Positions 1 through 8,564 of a stretch of 64,000 nucleotides of DNA are shown here, in pieces. The first letter of the stretch is position 1. Each line of letters starts with the position of its first letter. The notes beneath the pieces were generated by a model, which was given only the letters and a program-made list of their open reading frames with translations, was not told the DNA's origin and searched no databases. A program made the translations under genes and the position numbers. The DNA is from Mogibacterium sp. (GTDB lineage: Bacteria > Bacillota > Clostridia > Peptostreptococcales > Anaerovoracaceae), in the NCBI GenBank assembly GCA_016775335.1, contig JAEUGJ010000010.1, forward strand, positions 74,987 to 138,986. Direction: 5' to 3'.

Positions 1-197
1 TATCCGGCATCCATGAGTATGTTTTTAGTGTAGGAAAGGATGGACCCCTTTCCGTTGGTGCCCGCAATGTGGACAATTCGAAGATCGTCCTGCGGGTTAT
101 CCAGCTCCTCCATAAGCACTCGTATGGAGTCCAGGCCCAGGATAATCCCGGACGCGGACACGTTATCCAGGTATTCCCTGGCTTCGATATAATTCAC
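1..197 (-). CDS. folC: Folylpolyglutamate synthase / dihydrofolate synthase, N-terminal part (cut by window edge)
   Basis: Only the first 65 codons lie in the window; the gene runs off the left edge. FolC adds glutamate to folates in the cytoplasm using ATP. Residues 43-52 read HIAGTNGKGS, the P-loop typical of the FolC branch of Mur ligases, and the preceding residues (YLDNVSASGIILGLDSI) match the family's N-terminal helix region. The start is GTG at 197-195: a GAGGAG site lies 7 bases upstream and no ATG fits. The gene diverges from the permease at 440, so the 240 bases between them must hold both promoters; I could not pick either with confidence. Confidence 0.85.
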   Translation of the reverse strand, partial: MNYIEAREYLDNVSASGIILGLDSIRVLMEELDNPQDDLRIVHIAGTNGKGSILSYTKNILMDAG

Positions 198-439
198 TTT
201 TCCACTCCTCGCTGTGTATATCTGTCTTTTTGAAAGCCCCAACCGCTTGAAAAACAGGGCTCATTTCAAAAACCATAACCTTTAAAATAATATCATAGAA
301 CCATTGGAATTTAAACATAAACGGGGAAACAAATGAGAAAATGTGATGGTTTGATAACCGATGAAAAATATCCTTGCAAAGTGAAAAACCCCTTGGTAGA
401 CTTCAAAGGAAGAAACAAAAAGAGAGGACATTATAGGTA

Positions 440-1369
440 ATGATTGGTTTTATTCTAGGTATTGTGGTAGGCTGCGCCCAGCCCATCATGACGAGTCTGA
501 ACACGAAGCTCAGCCAGCGTCTGCGGTCGCCGCTTCTGCCGAGTTGTACGACATTCATACTGGCGATGATTCTCACCGGCTGCGTTCTGTTGGTGCTTCA
601 GGGCAATCTGTACATTCCCCTGGGGACAATTGCCAAGGAACCTTGGTGGATTTGGACGGGCGGGATCTGCGGAGATATCATCGTCATCTTCAGCATTTTG
701 TGCCTGCCGAAGCTGGGAAGCGTAGAGACTGTGGTTTTCCTGGTGCTGGGACAAATTGTATCCGGACTGTACATCGACCATTTCGGTGTGTTTGAATCTG
801 CGGTAATCCCTATGACCCTCCTGAGAGCGGTGGGGGCGGTCCTTGTTTTTGCCAGCGTGGTAGCGGTTTCCGGAAACATCAAATCGGACGCACCGGAGAA
901 AGCCAAGGGCGTGAACTTCTACCGATTCCTGGACTTCATCGCGGGCGTGGCCTGTTCCGTGCAGATTGCGGTGAACGGACGATTGGGCATCGTGGCGGGA
1001 CTCAGCTTCCGAGCCACCATCATCTCCATGATTATGGGATTGCTGGGGGCACTGGCGGTGATTCTCGTCCTCCGGCTGACCAAGGGTCCGGGCAGCATCA
1101 TCGATCCGAGCCTCCCGAAAATCAAGGGACATTGGTGGATGTGGACCGGCGGACTGTGTTCTTTTACCATTGTGGGCGGAAACGTCATCCTGCAGCTGCT
1201 CATGGGCACGGGACTGGCGACCATCCTCAATATTTTGGGGCAGACACTCGCCGGCGTGGTGATCGATGCCACCGGATTCCTGGGGATTCCGAAGAAGCCG
1301 GTGACCCCGCGCAAAATCATCGGACTGGCGGTCATGGTTGCGGGCACGGCATTGATCAGTTATTTTTAG
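440..1369 (+). CDS. DMT-superfamily permease, YdcZ (DUF606) type
   Basis: A 309-residue, almost wholly hydrophobic membrane protein with about ten transmembrane segments arranged as an internal duplication (about residues 1-145 and 165-309). Each half carries the GQ...G..ID..G signature: GQIVSGLYIDHFG in the first half and GQTLAGVVIDATG in the second. This is typical of the YdcZ/DUF606 family, whose substrates are mostly unknown. It ends 20 bases before the Nit2-like gene, so the two are probably co-transcribed. A small metabolite exporter is likely, but no substrate can be read from the sequence. Confidence 0.8.
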   Translation: MIGFILGIVVGCAQPIMTSLNTKLSQRLRSPLLPSCTTFILAMILTGCVLLVLQGNLYIPLGTIAKEPWWIWTGGICGDIIVIFSILCLPKLGSVETVVFLVLGQIVSGLYIDHFGVFESAVIPMTLLRAVGAVLVFASVVAVSGNIKSDAPEKAKGVNFYRFLDFIAGVACSVQIAVNGRLGIVAGLSFRATIISMIMGLLGALAVILVLRLTKGPGSIIDPSLPKIKGHWWMWTGGLCSFTIVGGNVILQLLMGTGLATILNILGQTLAGVVIDATGFLGIPKKPVTPRKIIGLAVMVAGTALISYF

Positions 1370-1389
1370 TTTCGTAAAAGGAGGTTGTC

Positions 1390-2214
1390 ATGAAGATGAA
1401 GGTTGCGGTGCTGCAGACCAAAGTGTTTGCGGACAAGAACGAGAATCTGGAGCAGGTGAAAGCGCTGATGGCGCGGGAGGATGTGGCCGCTTGTGACCTG
1501 GTGACCCTTCCGGAAATGTGGAACTGTCCGTATCAGACGGAGAACTTCCCCATCTATGCGGAGAGAGAGGACAGCGAGTTCGTCCGGGCCCTCGCGGAAC
1601 TGGCCAAGAAGCACCACGTGTATTTCCAGGCGGGGTCGATTCCGGAGGTGGACGATGCCGGACACGTGTACAACACCGCCTATACGTTTGACCGGGAGGG
1701 AACGCGCATCGGAAAATATCGGAAGGTGCATCTCTTTGATATTTTCGTAAAAGGAGGGCAGGTGTTCAAGGAGTCCGACACCCTGACGGCGGGGGATGCC
1801 TTCCAAGTATTCGATACGGAATTTGGAAAAATGGGCGTGAATATCTGTTTCGACATCCGTTTCCCGGAAAGTGCGCGAATCCCAACCCTCAACGGGGCGC
1901 GAATCCTCATGAATCCGGGGGCCTTTAACATGACTACCGGACCGGCCCACTGGGAGCTGGCCTTCCGTCAGCGGGCGGTGGAGAACCAGGTGTACATAAT
2001 CGGGGCGGCGCCGGCCCGGGATCCGGAGGCGGGGTACACCTCCTGGGGCCATTCCATCATCACGGATCCGTGGGGACACGTGGTGGTGCAGTTGGACGAG
2101 AAGGAAGGCGTGGCCATCGCCGAGCTGGATCTGGATGAGATCGACCGCACCCGAGAAAACCTGCCGTTCCTGAGCGCCAGGAGAACGGACCTGTACCGGC
2201 TGGAGGAAGTGTAG
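1390..2214 (+). CDS. Carbon-nitrogen hydrolase, Nit2/omega-amidase-like
   Basis: A 274-residue nitrilase-superfamily enzyme. The Glu-Lys-Cys triad is visible: E42 (in LPEMW), K112 (in YRKVHLFD) and C153 (in NICFDIRFPE). The length and the RKVHLFD and CFDIRFPE motifs resemble Nit2, which hydrolyses alpha-ketoglutaramate or alpha-ketosuccinamate, but related amidases cannot be excluded. It starts at ATG 1390 behind AAAGGAGG, 20 bases after the permease, and ends just before a strong hairpin terminator shared with the convergent desulfoferrodoxin gene. A role in amide salvage after transamination would suit an amino-acid fermenter; that is inference. Confidence 0.85.
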   Translation: MKMKVAVLQTKVFADKNENLEQVKALMAREDVAACDLVTLPEMWNCPYQTENFPIYAEREDSEFVRALAELAKKHHVYFQAGSIPEVDDAGHVYNTAYTFDREGTRIGKYRKVHLFDIFVKGGQVFKESDTLTAGDAFQVFDTEFGKMGVNICFDIRFPESARIPTLNGARILMNPGAFNMTTGPAHWELAFRQRAVENQVYIIGAAPARDPEAGYTSWGHSIITDPWGHVVVQLDEKEGVAIAELDLDEIDRTRENLPFLSARRTDLYRLEEV

Positions 2215-2243
2215 ATCGGAGTGCAGAGTGAATAGCGATGAAA

Positions 2244-2279
2244 AGAGCCCCGGGCAAATCGCTCGGGGCTCTCTTAATT
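2244..2279. terminator. Bidirectional hairpin terminator
   Basis: A perfect 9-bp stem (2244-2252 with 2264-2272, AGAGCCCCG/CGGGGCTCT) with A-rich sequence on the left and T-rich sequence on the right. It lies between the 3' ends of the amidohydrolase and the desulfoferrodoxin genes and can serve both. Confidence 0.8.
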
Positions 2280-2288
2280 CACTTTGCA

Positions 2289-2657
2289 TTATGCTTTCCA
2301 AAGTCCGTGCAAGTTGCAGTACGCGTATACCGCAACGACGGAATCGTCCTCCGTCAGCGCGAATTCCAGCGTCGGCTTGTCGCCCGGCTGAAGGGTTTTC
2401 CGCTGAGCCCCTTTCTCCGTTTCCACGGCAATCCATTCGATATAGTGATTTTCTACCATTGGATGTTCCACTGAACCGACAGTTACCTTCACCTTGTTTC
2501 CATCAACCACATAGGAAGGCACGTGCTTTTCCGCTGCGCCGTCCGAAGTTCCCGGAATCAGTTCCGTCATCTTCTGTCCGCAGCATACCATCGGAACACC
2601 GCTATCGCGGATCATGCCAATCAAATTGCCGCAGTGTTCACATACTAAGAATTTCAT
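2289..2657 (-). CDS. dfx: Desulfoferrodoxin (superoxide reductase with rubredoxin-like centre)
   Basis: A 122-residue two-domain protein that reduces superoxide to peroxide in the cytoplasm of anaerobes. The N-terminal desulforedoxin domain has all four iron ligands (C6, C9, C25, C26). The catalytic neelaredoxin domain has H45, H65, H71, C114 and H117 for centre II, with the E43-K44 pair used in catalysis. It is therefore a complete class I desulfoferrodoxin. The start is fixed by AAAGGAGG nine bases upstream of the ATG. An imperfect dyad (ACCATGTGCC/GGGCATATGGT, about 2709-2732) lies just upstream and could be an operator. Confidence 0.95.
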   Translation of the reverse strand: MKFLVCEHCGNLIGMIRDSGVPMVCCGQKMTELIPGTSDGAAEKHVPSYVVDGNKVKVTVGSVEHPMVENHYIEWIAVETEKGAQRKTLQPGDKPTLEFALTEDDSVVAVYAYCNLHGLWKA

Positions 2658-2800
2658 TTGCTTTACCTCCTTTGATTAATTTCCCATCGTTACCGATGCA
2701 TTTGCAGAACCATGTGCCAATGGGGCATATGGTTCATATATAATATCACGTTTTCGGAGAGAATTCTCATTTTTAGAGAAAATAGATTATCCACTTTTTT

Positions 2801-2922
2801 CGCCACGCCAACACCGGCGCCTTTTCCTCGGCGCGCGGCTGTCCATGTTGGCGTTGGCCTCACTGCAAAGCCTTTGTCTTTCGCCACGCCACGCCAACAC
2901 CGGAGCCTTTTCCTCGGCGCGC
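2801..2922. repeat. 52-bp palindromic element with 86-bp period, partial second unit
   Basis: A 36-bp sequence starting CGCCACGCCAAC at 2801 recurs at 2887 with one mismatch, an offset of 86 bases. Between them is an inverted pair of arms, GTTGGCGT at 2847 and ACGCCAAC ending at 2898, spanning exactly 52 bp. The same arm-core-arm plan is found near 24.2, 36.6, 54.3 and 63.8 kb. Confidence 0.75.
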
Positions 2923-3042
2923 CCTCCACGAGCCCGGCCTCCGCGCCGTCGGTTTTATATACTGTTTTGTACAGAATATTATGCTGTATTTAATTAGATA
3001 CTTTAAATATATTCATAAAATATAATAAAAGGTAAAGCTACA

Positions 3043-3051
3043 TGGTATAAT
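3043..3051 (+). promoter_or_regulatory. Extended -10 promoter of the hydCBA operon
   Basis: TGG followed by TATAAT at 3046-3051 fits an extended -10 element. No good -35 is seen. It lies about 65 bases before the hydC start. Confidence 0.5.
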
Positions 3052-3114
3052 GTCATAAAAATAACGTGCACCCGAACATGGAAAACTGTGCAAACCAACA
3101 AAGGAGGAAAGGGT

Positions 3115-3588
3115 ATGCTAGACGCACAATATTATGAGAAGACAGATGAAATCATCGCCAACCATACAAGAGAAGAACGTTCACTGATTCCGATTATTCA
3201 GGATATTCAGGAAGAATATCGGTATCTTCCGCCGGAGCTGCTGACGTATGTGGCGAAGGAGATTGGAATTACCGAAGCCAAGGCATTCAGTGTGGCCAGC
3301 TTCTACGAGAATTTTTCCTTTGAGCCAAAAGGAAAATACGTAATCAAGGTCTGTGACGGGACGGCCTGTCACGTGCGGAAGTCCATTCCGATTCTGAATG
3401 CGCTGAACAAAGAATTGGGACTGAACGAGCATAAACATACCTCGGACGATATGCTTTTCACCGTAGAAACGGTTTCCTGCCTGGGCGCCTGCGGACTGGC
3501 GCCGGCGATTACCGTGAACGATGAAGTGCACCCGAAGATGTCGCCGGAGAAAGCAATGGATCTGCTGGAAGAACTGAGAGGTGAATAG
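3115..3588 (+). CDS. hydC: Electron-bifurcating hydrogenase subunit HydC (NuoE-like)
   Basis: A 157-residue NuoE-type [2Fe-2S] protein. Four cluster cysteines are in place (C80, C85, C122, C126) in the family pattern C-x4-C and C-x3-C. It is the small subunit of HydABC, which in characterised relatives couples H2 formation to oxidation of NADH and reduced ferredoxin. The start is ATG 3115 behind AAGGAGG; an upstream in-frame start would add nine residues without a ribosome site. The next gene starts one base after its stop, so the three hyd genes are translationally coupled. Confidence 0.92.
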   Translation: MLDAQYYEKTDEIIANHTREERSLIPIIQDIQEEYRYLPPELLTYVAKEIGITEAKAFSVASFYENFSFEPKGKYVIKVCDGTACHVRKSIPILNALNKELGLNEHKHTSDDMLFTVETVSCLGACGLAPAITVNDEVHPKMSPEKAMDLLEELRGE

Positions 3589-3589
3589 G

Positions 3590-5479
3590 ATGAAGCTTGA
3601 AAACAGAACGGAACTGAAAGAGTATCGGGCGGAATGTCAGAAGAAGCAAAGCGCCGACTGCAGGGTGCTGGTGTGCGGCGGAACCGGATGCCTGGCCAGC
3701 GGATCCGATAAAATCTACGAAAAGCTCAAGGAGCTGACCAAAGAAAATGCCGGTGTCGAAGTAAAAATCGGGGAAGAGATTGCCCATGCCGGTACCGAGT
3801 ACGTGCATACAACGGTGATGAAGAGCGGTTGCCACGGTTTCTGCGAAATGGGCCCGTTGGTACGAATCGAGCCGTACAATTATTTATACATCAAAGTAAA
3901 GCTGGAAGACTGTGAAGAAATCTACCGGGAGACCGTTCTGGGAGGAAGACCGATTGAGCGCCTGATGTACAAGATGGACGGCGTAACCTATCCGTCCCAG
4001 GAAGAGATTCCGTTCTATGCAAAGCAGACGAGACTGGTGCTGAAGCATTGCGGACACATCGATGCGGAGCATATCGAAGGCGCTTTGGCCGTGGGCGGAT
4101 ACAAAGGAATCGAAAAAGCTATTTTTGAAATGACGCCGGAAGCGGTCATTCAGTGCATTTACGATTCCAAGTTGCGGGGCCGCGGCGGTGCAGGCTTCCA
4201 GACCGGAAAGAAATGGAAGCAGGTGGCATCCCAGGAAGAAAAGATTCGCTACGTGGTATGTAACGGTGATGAAGGCGATCCGGGTGCATTTATGGATCGA
4301 AGCATCATGGAAGGCGACCCGCACCGCATGATCGAAGGCATGATGATTGCGGCATACGCGGTTCAGGCACAGGAAGGATATATCTACGTGCGTGCAGAAT
4401 ATCCGCTGGCCATCGAAAGACTGAAGACCGCCATTCAACAGGCAGAGGCGATTGGGCTGCTGGGCGACAATATTCTGGGAACGGATTTCAGCTTCCACCT
4501 CCACATCAATCGAGGCGCCGGTGCTTTCGTATGCGGCGAAGGAAGTGCTCTGACCGCATCCATTGAAGGTCGGAGAGGCATGCCGAGGGTCAAGCCGCCG
4601 CGTACCGTTGCACAGGGACTTTGGGCAAAACCGACGGTCCTGAACAACGTGGAAACCTACGCCAATGTACCGATGATTTTACTGAACGGTGCGGATTGGT
4701 ACAGGGGAATCGGTACGCCGGACAGCCCAGGCACCAAGGCGTTTGCCCTGACCGGCAACGTAAGAAACACGGGCCTCATCGAAGTTCCGATGGGAATTAC
4801 GCTGCGGGAAGTCATTTACGACATTGGCGGCGGATTGCAGAACGATAAAGAATTCAAGGCCGTACAGATTGGCGGACCGTCCGGCGGCTGTCTGACAAAG
4901 GATCAGCTGGACAGCAAAATGGATTTCGATTCCCTGGCAAAGATCGGTGCCATGATCGGATCCGGCGGCCTTGTTATCATGGACGAGGACACCTGCATGG
5001 TAGAGGTTGCACGATTCTTCATGAGCTTCACTCAAAGAGAGAGCTGCGGAAAGTGCGTGCCGTGCCGAGAAGGAACGAAGCGAATGCTGGAAATCCTGGA
5101 ACGAATTGTTGCGGGAAAAGGAAAGCCGTCGGATATGGACGAACTCCGGGAGCTGGCGGACATGATTGAATGCACCGCCCTTTGCGGACTGGGCAAGAGC
5201 GCACCGAAGCCGGTCATCAGTACCATGAATGCATTTGAAGACGAGTATCTGGAACACATCAACGAGAAAAAATGCAGAACGGGAATCTGCTCCAACTTGC
5301 GGAGATTCCGAATTGATCCGGAGAAATGCAAGGGATGCTCGAAGTGCGCACGGAACTGTCCGGCAGGCGCAATTGAAGGCGAGCTGAAATCGCCGTATCA
5401 CATCAATCAGGAAAAATGTATCAAGTGCGGTGCTTGTATGGAACAATGTCCGTTCAAGGCCATTCATATCGAAAAGTAG
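3590..5479 (+). CDS. hydB: Electron-bifurcating hydrogenase subunit HydB (NuoF-like)
   Basis: A 629-residue protein with, in order, an N-terminal thioredoxin-like [2Fe-2S] domain (C29, C34, C81, C85), a NuoF core with the FMN/NADH motifs GRGGAGF (197-203) and CNGDEGDPGAF (224-234), a SLBB region, a [4Fe-4S] site (ESCGKCVPC, about 485) and a C-terminal pair of ferredoxin clusters (CKGCSKCARNC and CIKCGACMEQC). This is the flavin subunit of HydABC. ATG 3590 is preferred to GTG 3581 because GAGAGGTG is well spaced only for the ATG. It is followed 11 bases later by hydA. Confidence 0.93.
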   Translation: MKLENRTELKEYRAECQKKQSADCRVLVCGGTGCLASGSDKIYEKLKELTKENAGVEVKIGEEIAHAGTEYVHTTVMKSGCHGFCEMGPLVRIEPYNYLYIKVKLEDCEEIYRETVLGGRPIERLMYKMDGVTYPSQEEIPFYAKQTRLVLKHCGHIDAEHIEGALAVGGYKGIEKAIFEMTPEAVIQCIYDSKLRGRGGAGFQTGKKWKQVASQEEKIRYVVCNGDEGDPGAFMDRSIMEGDPHRMIEGMMIAAYAVQAQEGYIYVRAEYPLAIERLKTAIQQAEAIGLLGDNILGTDFSFHLHINRGAGAFVCGEGSALTASIEGRRGMPRVKPPRTVAQGLWAKPTVLNNVETYANVPMILLNGADWYRGIGTPDSPGTKAFALTGNVRNTGLIEVPMGITLREVIYDIGGGLQNDKEFKAVQIGGPSGGCLTKDQLDSKMDFDSLAKIGAMIGSGGLVIMDEDTCMVEVARFFMSFTQRESCGKCVPCREGTKRMLEILERIVAGKGKPSDMDELRELADMIECTALCGLGKSAPKPVISTMNAFEDEYLEHINEKKCRTGICSNLRRFRIDPEKCKGCSKCARNCPAGAIEGELKSPYHINQEKCIKCGACMEQCPFKAIHIEK

Positions 5480-5490
5480 GAGGGACGATT

Positions 5491-7191
5491 ATGGGATATA
5501 TGACAATTGATGGGAGAACGGTAGAATTTACCGATGAGCCGAATGTGCTCGCCGTCATTCGCAAGGCAGGCATCGATATACCAACACTTTGCTATCATTC
5601 GGAGCTGTCCGTGTACGGCGCCTGTCGTCTGTGCACGGTGGAAAATGAGCGAGGAAAGACCTTCGCCTCCTGCTCCGAGCCGCCGAGAGACGGAATGATC
5701 GTCTACACCAATACGCCGCGCCTGATGAAGTATCGGAAGCTCATCCTGGAGCTTTTGCTGGCAGCGCATTGCAGAGACTGTACCACCTGCATCAAGAGCG
5801 GCGAGTGTCAGCTGCAGGCACTGGCGCACCGCATGGGCGTGGAGACCATTCGATTTGAAAATACCAAAGAGCAGCATCCGTTGGATTTCAGTTCTCCGTC
5901 CATCGTGCGGGATCCGAATAAGTGCATTCTCTGCGGAGACTGCGTCCGCATGTGCGACAACGTGCAGTCAGTGAACGCCATCGACTTTGCGTATCGGGGC
6001 ACCCGGGCGCTGGTAACACCTGCTTTTAACAAGAAAATTGCTGAGACAGACTGCGTCAACTGCGGACAGTGCCGCGTGGTATGTCCCACCGGCGCCATCA
6101 GTATTCACACGAATACGGACACCGTTTGGGATCTTCTGGCGGATAAAAACACGAAGGTCGTGGCGCAGATTGCTCCGGCAGTACGCGTTGCGGTAGGAGA
6201 TCGGTTCGGTCTGCCAAAGGGTGAAAACGTGATGGGCAAACTGGTAAACGTGCTGCACCGGCTGGGCTTCGATGAAGTATATGATACCTCCTACGGTGCA
6301 GACCTGACGGTCATCGAGGAATCCGAAGAGCTGTTGAACCGTCTGGAAGCCGGCGAGAACCTTCCGCTGTTCACCTCCTGCTGTCCGGCATGGGTGAAAT
6401 TCTGCGAGGAACGTTATCCGGACCTGGCAAAGAATCTGTCCACTTGCCGCTCGCCGCAGCAGATGTTCGGCGCGGTAGTGCGGGAATACTATAAGGATCC
6501 GGAGAAGAGCGGCGGCAAGAGAATCGTTTCGGTTTCCATCATGCCGTGTACCGCTAAAAAAGAAGAAATTCTGAGACCGGAGTCCACCACCAACGGAAAA
6601 CAGGATATCGATTATGTTCTGACCACAACGGAACTGATCGGCATGATTCGAAAAGCCGGAATCCGTTTCGAAGATTTGGAGATTGAGGCAACGGATATGC
6701 CGTTCGGCATCGGATCCGGAGCCGGCGTCATCTTCGGTGTTACCGGCGGTGTGACGGAAGCGGTTCTGAGACGCCTCCGGGAAGGCCACAACCGTGCGGA
6801 TATGGAGAAGATTAAATTCAGCGGCGTTCGCGGCGAAGACGGACTCAAAGAAGTGGCGTTCGATTACAACGGACGCACCATCCGTGCCGCGGTTGTAAAC
6901 GGTCTGGGCAATGCGAACAGCCTGATGAAGAGAATTCAGAGCGGCGAAGTGCAGTACGATTTCGTGGAAGTCATGGCCTGCCGACGAGGATGCATCATGG
7001 GCGGCGGACAGCCGGTACCGGTGGATCCGGAAAGCCGAATTGCGAGAAGCAAGGGCATCTACAACACGGACATCAACACGCAGATCAAGAAGTCCAATGA
7101 GAACCCGTTGGTTCAGTCGCTGTACGACGGCCTGCTGAAGGGAAAGACCCACGAACTGCTGCACCGAAATTTTGAAGCGGCAGAGAAATAA
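5491..7191 (+). CDS. hydA: [FeFe] hydrogenase catalytic subunit HydA
   Basis: A 566-residue [FeFe] hydrogenase. It contains an N-terminal plant-type [2Fe-2S] domain (C34, C45, C48, C61), a His-Cys3 cluster (H93, C97, C100, C106), two [4Fe-4S] clusters (C145-C155 and C188-C198) and the H-domain. All three H-cluster motifs are intact: TSCCPAW (295-301, C298 ligand, C297 proton relay), MPCTAKKEE (C353) and EVMACRRGC (C497, C501). All catalytic positions are cysteine, not selenocysteine. AGGAGG precedes ATG 5491. The hydF/E/G maturases needed for the H-cluster are not in the window. Confidence 0.95.
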   Translation: MGYMTIDGRTVEFTDEPNVLAVIRKAGIDIPTLCYHSELSVYGACRLCTVENERGKTFASCSEPPRDGMIVYTNTPRLMKYRKLILELLLAAHCRDCTTCIKSGECQLQALAHRMGVETIRFENTKEQHPLDFSSPSIVRDPNKCILCGDCVRMCDNVQSVNAIDFAYRGTRALVTPAFNKKIAETDCVNCGQCRVVCPTGAISIHTNTDTVWDLLADKNTKVVAQIAPAVRVAVGDRFGLPKGENVMGKLVNVLHRLGFDEVYDTSYGADLTVIEESEELLNRLEAGENLPLFTSCCPAWVKFCEERYPDLAKNLSTCRSPQQMFGAVVREYYKDPEKSGGKRIVSVSIMPCTAKKEEILRPESTTNGKQDIDYVLTTTELIGMIRKAGIRFEDLEIEATDMPFGIGSGAGVIFGVTGGVTEAVLRRLREGHNRADMEKIKFSGVRGEDGLKEVAFDYNGRTIRAAVVNGLGNANSLMKRIQSGEVQYDFVEVMACRRGCIMGGGQPVPVDPESRIARSKGIYNTDINTQIKKSNENPLVQSLYDGLLKGKTHELLHRNFEAAEK

Positions 7192-7221
7192 GCGAGCTTT
7201 AGTAAAATGATGTAGATAGCG

Positions 7222-7263
7222 AAAATCCCCACCTTGACGGATACTCCGATGGGTGGGGATTTT
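7222..7263. terminator. Bidirectional terminator between hydA and proC
   Basis: A perfect 12-bp stem AAAATCCCCACC (7222-7233) with GGTGGGGATTTT (7252-7263). Its A and T ends allow termination in both directions, serving hydA and the convergent proC. Confidence 0.85.
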
Positions 7264-7265
7264 GC

Positions 7266-8054
7266 TCATTTCATAATATCCACAATCGCTTGAATCAGCG
7301 TGCCGCGAAGGCCGTTTGTCTCCAGCGTGGCCACGCCCTTGATGGTGGCACCGCCTGGGGAGCAGACGCCGTCCTTCAGTGCGGCCGGATGGGAGCCGGT
7401 CTCCATGGCATAGGCCGCAGAACCCTCCATCATCTTTTCTACCAGACGGTATGCGGTGGCCCGAGGCATTCCGTGGAGAACCGCTGCATCGGCCAAAGAC
7501 TCGATGACGATGTCCATAAAGGCCGGCGTGCTTCCCGCCACGATGCCGCCCAGGTCCAGCAGCTCCGGCGGCAGCAGTTCAATCAGGGCAATACTGCCGA
7601 ACAGTGCGCTGAAAATCTCCAGCTGTTCTTCCGTCAGAGAATGATCGTTGGAACATACCAGGACGCCCTTGCCTACCTCAATCGGTGTGTTCGGCACCAC
7701 GCAGATTACGTGACAGCCCTCCGGAAGAAGTTCCATATAGCGATGATGGGAAACCCCGTAGGCGATGGAAACGATGATTTTGCCCGGGAGCAGATCCCGC
7801 ACTTCCCGGAGAACGTTCTCCACCTGCGTCGGAATGACGCCCACGATCACGATGTCGGAATTCTTCACCACCTCAGCGGTAGTCCCCGGGTGGATGCCCA
7901 ACGCCGCGCAGTTGATCTCCAGCCGCGCCCGGTTCCGCGCGCTGGCGGTAATCCGGGTCGGATCGATTCCGCCATAGGAAATAAAACCCTTCACGATGGC
8001 AGAGGACATGCTGCCCAGTCCGATGATACCGATTCTTGCGTTTTCTGTGCTCAT
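7266..8054 (-). CDS. proC: Pyrroline-5-carboxylate reductase family protein
   Basis: A 262-residue ProC-like protein; ProC reduces pyrroline-5-carboxylate to proline with NAD(P)H. The Rossmann start IGIIGLGSMSSAIVKGF, the VPNTP segment and the C-terminal SPGGATIKGVATLE.NG.RG motif that binds substrate are all present. The usual GSGPAF reads GSTPAF here. The start is ATG 8054 behind AAAGGAA; a further in-frame ATG nine codons upstream lacks a site. It lies downstream of the selenoprotein gene on the same strand (41 bases apart), so the two may share a transcript. Confidence 0.85.
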   Translation of the reverse strand: MSTENARIGIIGLGSMSSAIVKGFISYGGIDPTRITASARNRARLEINCAALGIHPGTTAEVVKNSDIVIVGVIPTQVENVLREVRDLLPGKIIVSIAYGVSHHRYMELLPEGCHVICVVPNTPIEVGKGVLVCSNDHSLTEEQLEIFSALFGSIALIELLPPELLDLGGIVAGSTPAFMDIVIESLADAAVLHGMPRATAYRLVEKMMEGSAAYAMETGSHPAALKDGVCSPGGATIKGVATLETNGLRGTLIQAIVDIMK

Positions 8055-8095
8055 AACGATAATTCCTTTCCATAAAAACAATTTCGCGGAAGTCT

Positions 8096-8419
8096 TCAGT
8101 GTCCGACTTCCTCGTCGTCTTTGGCGGGGAGCAGTCCATCCACCTCAAAACAAGTGAGCCAGGGATGCTCTTCGTACCGCACCGTAATCTCCCCGTCGAT
8201 GATGACTCCCTCCGCCGGATAATATACATTTCCCAGCTCACTGGGTTCCCAGGTGTATCCCTGTGCCAGCAGGGACTCCTTCTCATCATCGGTAAACCTT
8301 ACCGATATCTCCAATCGTGGAGGCGCACATCAGCTGGTGATGGTTTCCACCGAAAGGAGAACGTGGCGAAAGCCCCGCTTGTTCATATATGCAATTGTAT
8401 TTTCATTTAAATGTGCCAT
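8096..8419 (-). CDS. Small selenoprotein with UGA-encoded Sec30-Cys31 (CC/Se-motif type)
   Basis: A 107-residue reading frame opens at ATG 8419, seven bases after GGAGG, and is interrupted only by TGA at 8332-8330 (codon 30) before its stop at 8096. If the TGA is read as selenocysteine the protein has a Sec-Cys pair (S29-U30-C31). From memory, a family of about this size is known as CC/Se motif (seleno)proteins, in which Cys-Cys alternates with Sec-Cys; its function is unknown. A perfect 8-bp hairpin with a GGU loop begins in the right window downstream of the UGA (see 8288-8306). Without readthrough the frame would give a 29-residue peptide and an orphan C-terminal part lacking a ribosome site. 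The C-terminal half is acidic, with one more Cys (C90). Confidence 0.8.
8288..8306 (-). promoter_or_regulatory. Bacterial SECIS hairpin
   Basis: On the minus strand ATCGGTAA, loop GGT, TTACCGAT: a perfect 8-bp stem with a guanine-led loop. The loop begins 31 bases after the in-frame UGA at 8332-8330, within the distance reported for bacterial SECIS elements. Confidence 0.75.
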
Positions 8420-8564
8420 GATATACCTCCGTGTATGAAGGGATTGTAACACAAAGGAAAAAGACGGTGCAAGGGGGTGGCTTAAGAATCGGACTGAGGT
8501 ATAATTAGTCCAAGGGGGATTTCATAAATCCGCATAATCAGGCGGAATGGAAAGGATAAGAGAG

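Larger units (their letters stand above)
2658..3114. other. Gene-poor interval with a palindromic repeat and the hyd promoter
   Basis: No credible gene. Next to dfx is an A+T-rich stretch with an imperfect dyad at 2709-2732. Then comes a GC-rich intergenic repeat (2801-2922), followed by an A+T-rich leader holding the extended -10 promoter of the hydrogenase operon. Confidence 0.6.

Noticed and set aside
8096..8419. Frameshifted or decayed pseudogene at the selenoprotein locus
   Set aside because: Both halves are in the same frame, only one stop (TGA) interrupts, a Cys codon follows it and a SECIS-like hairpin is in place.
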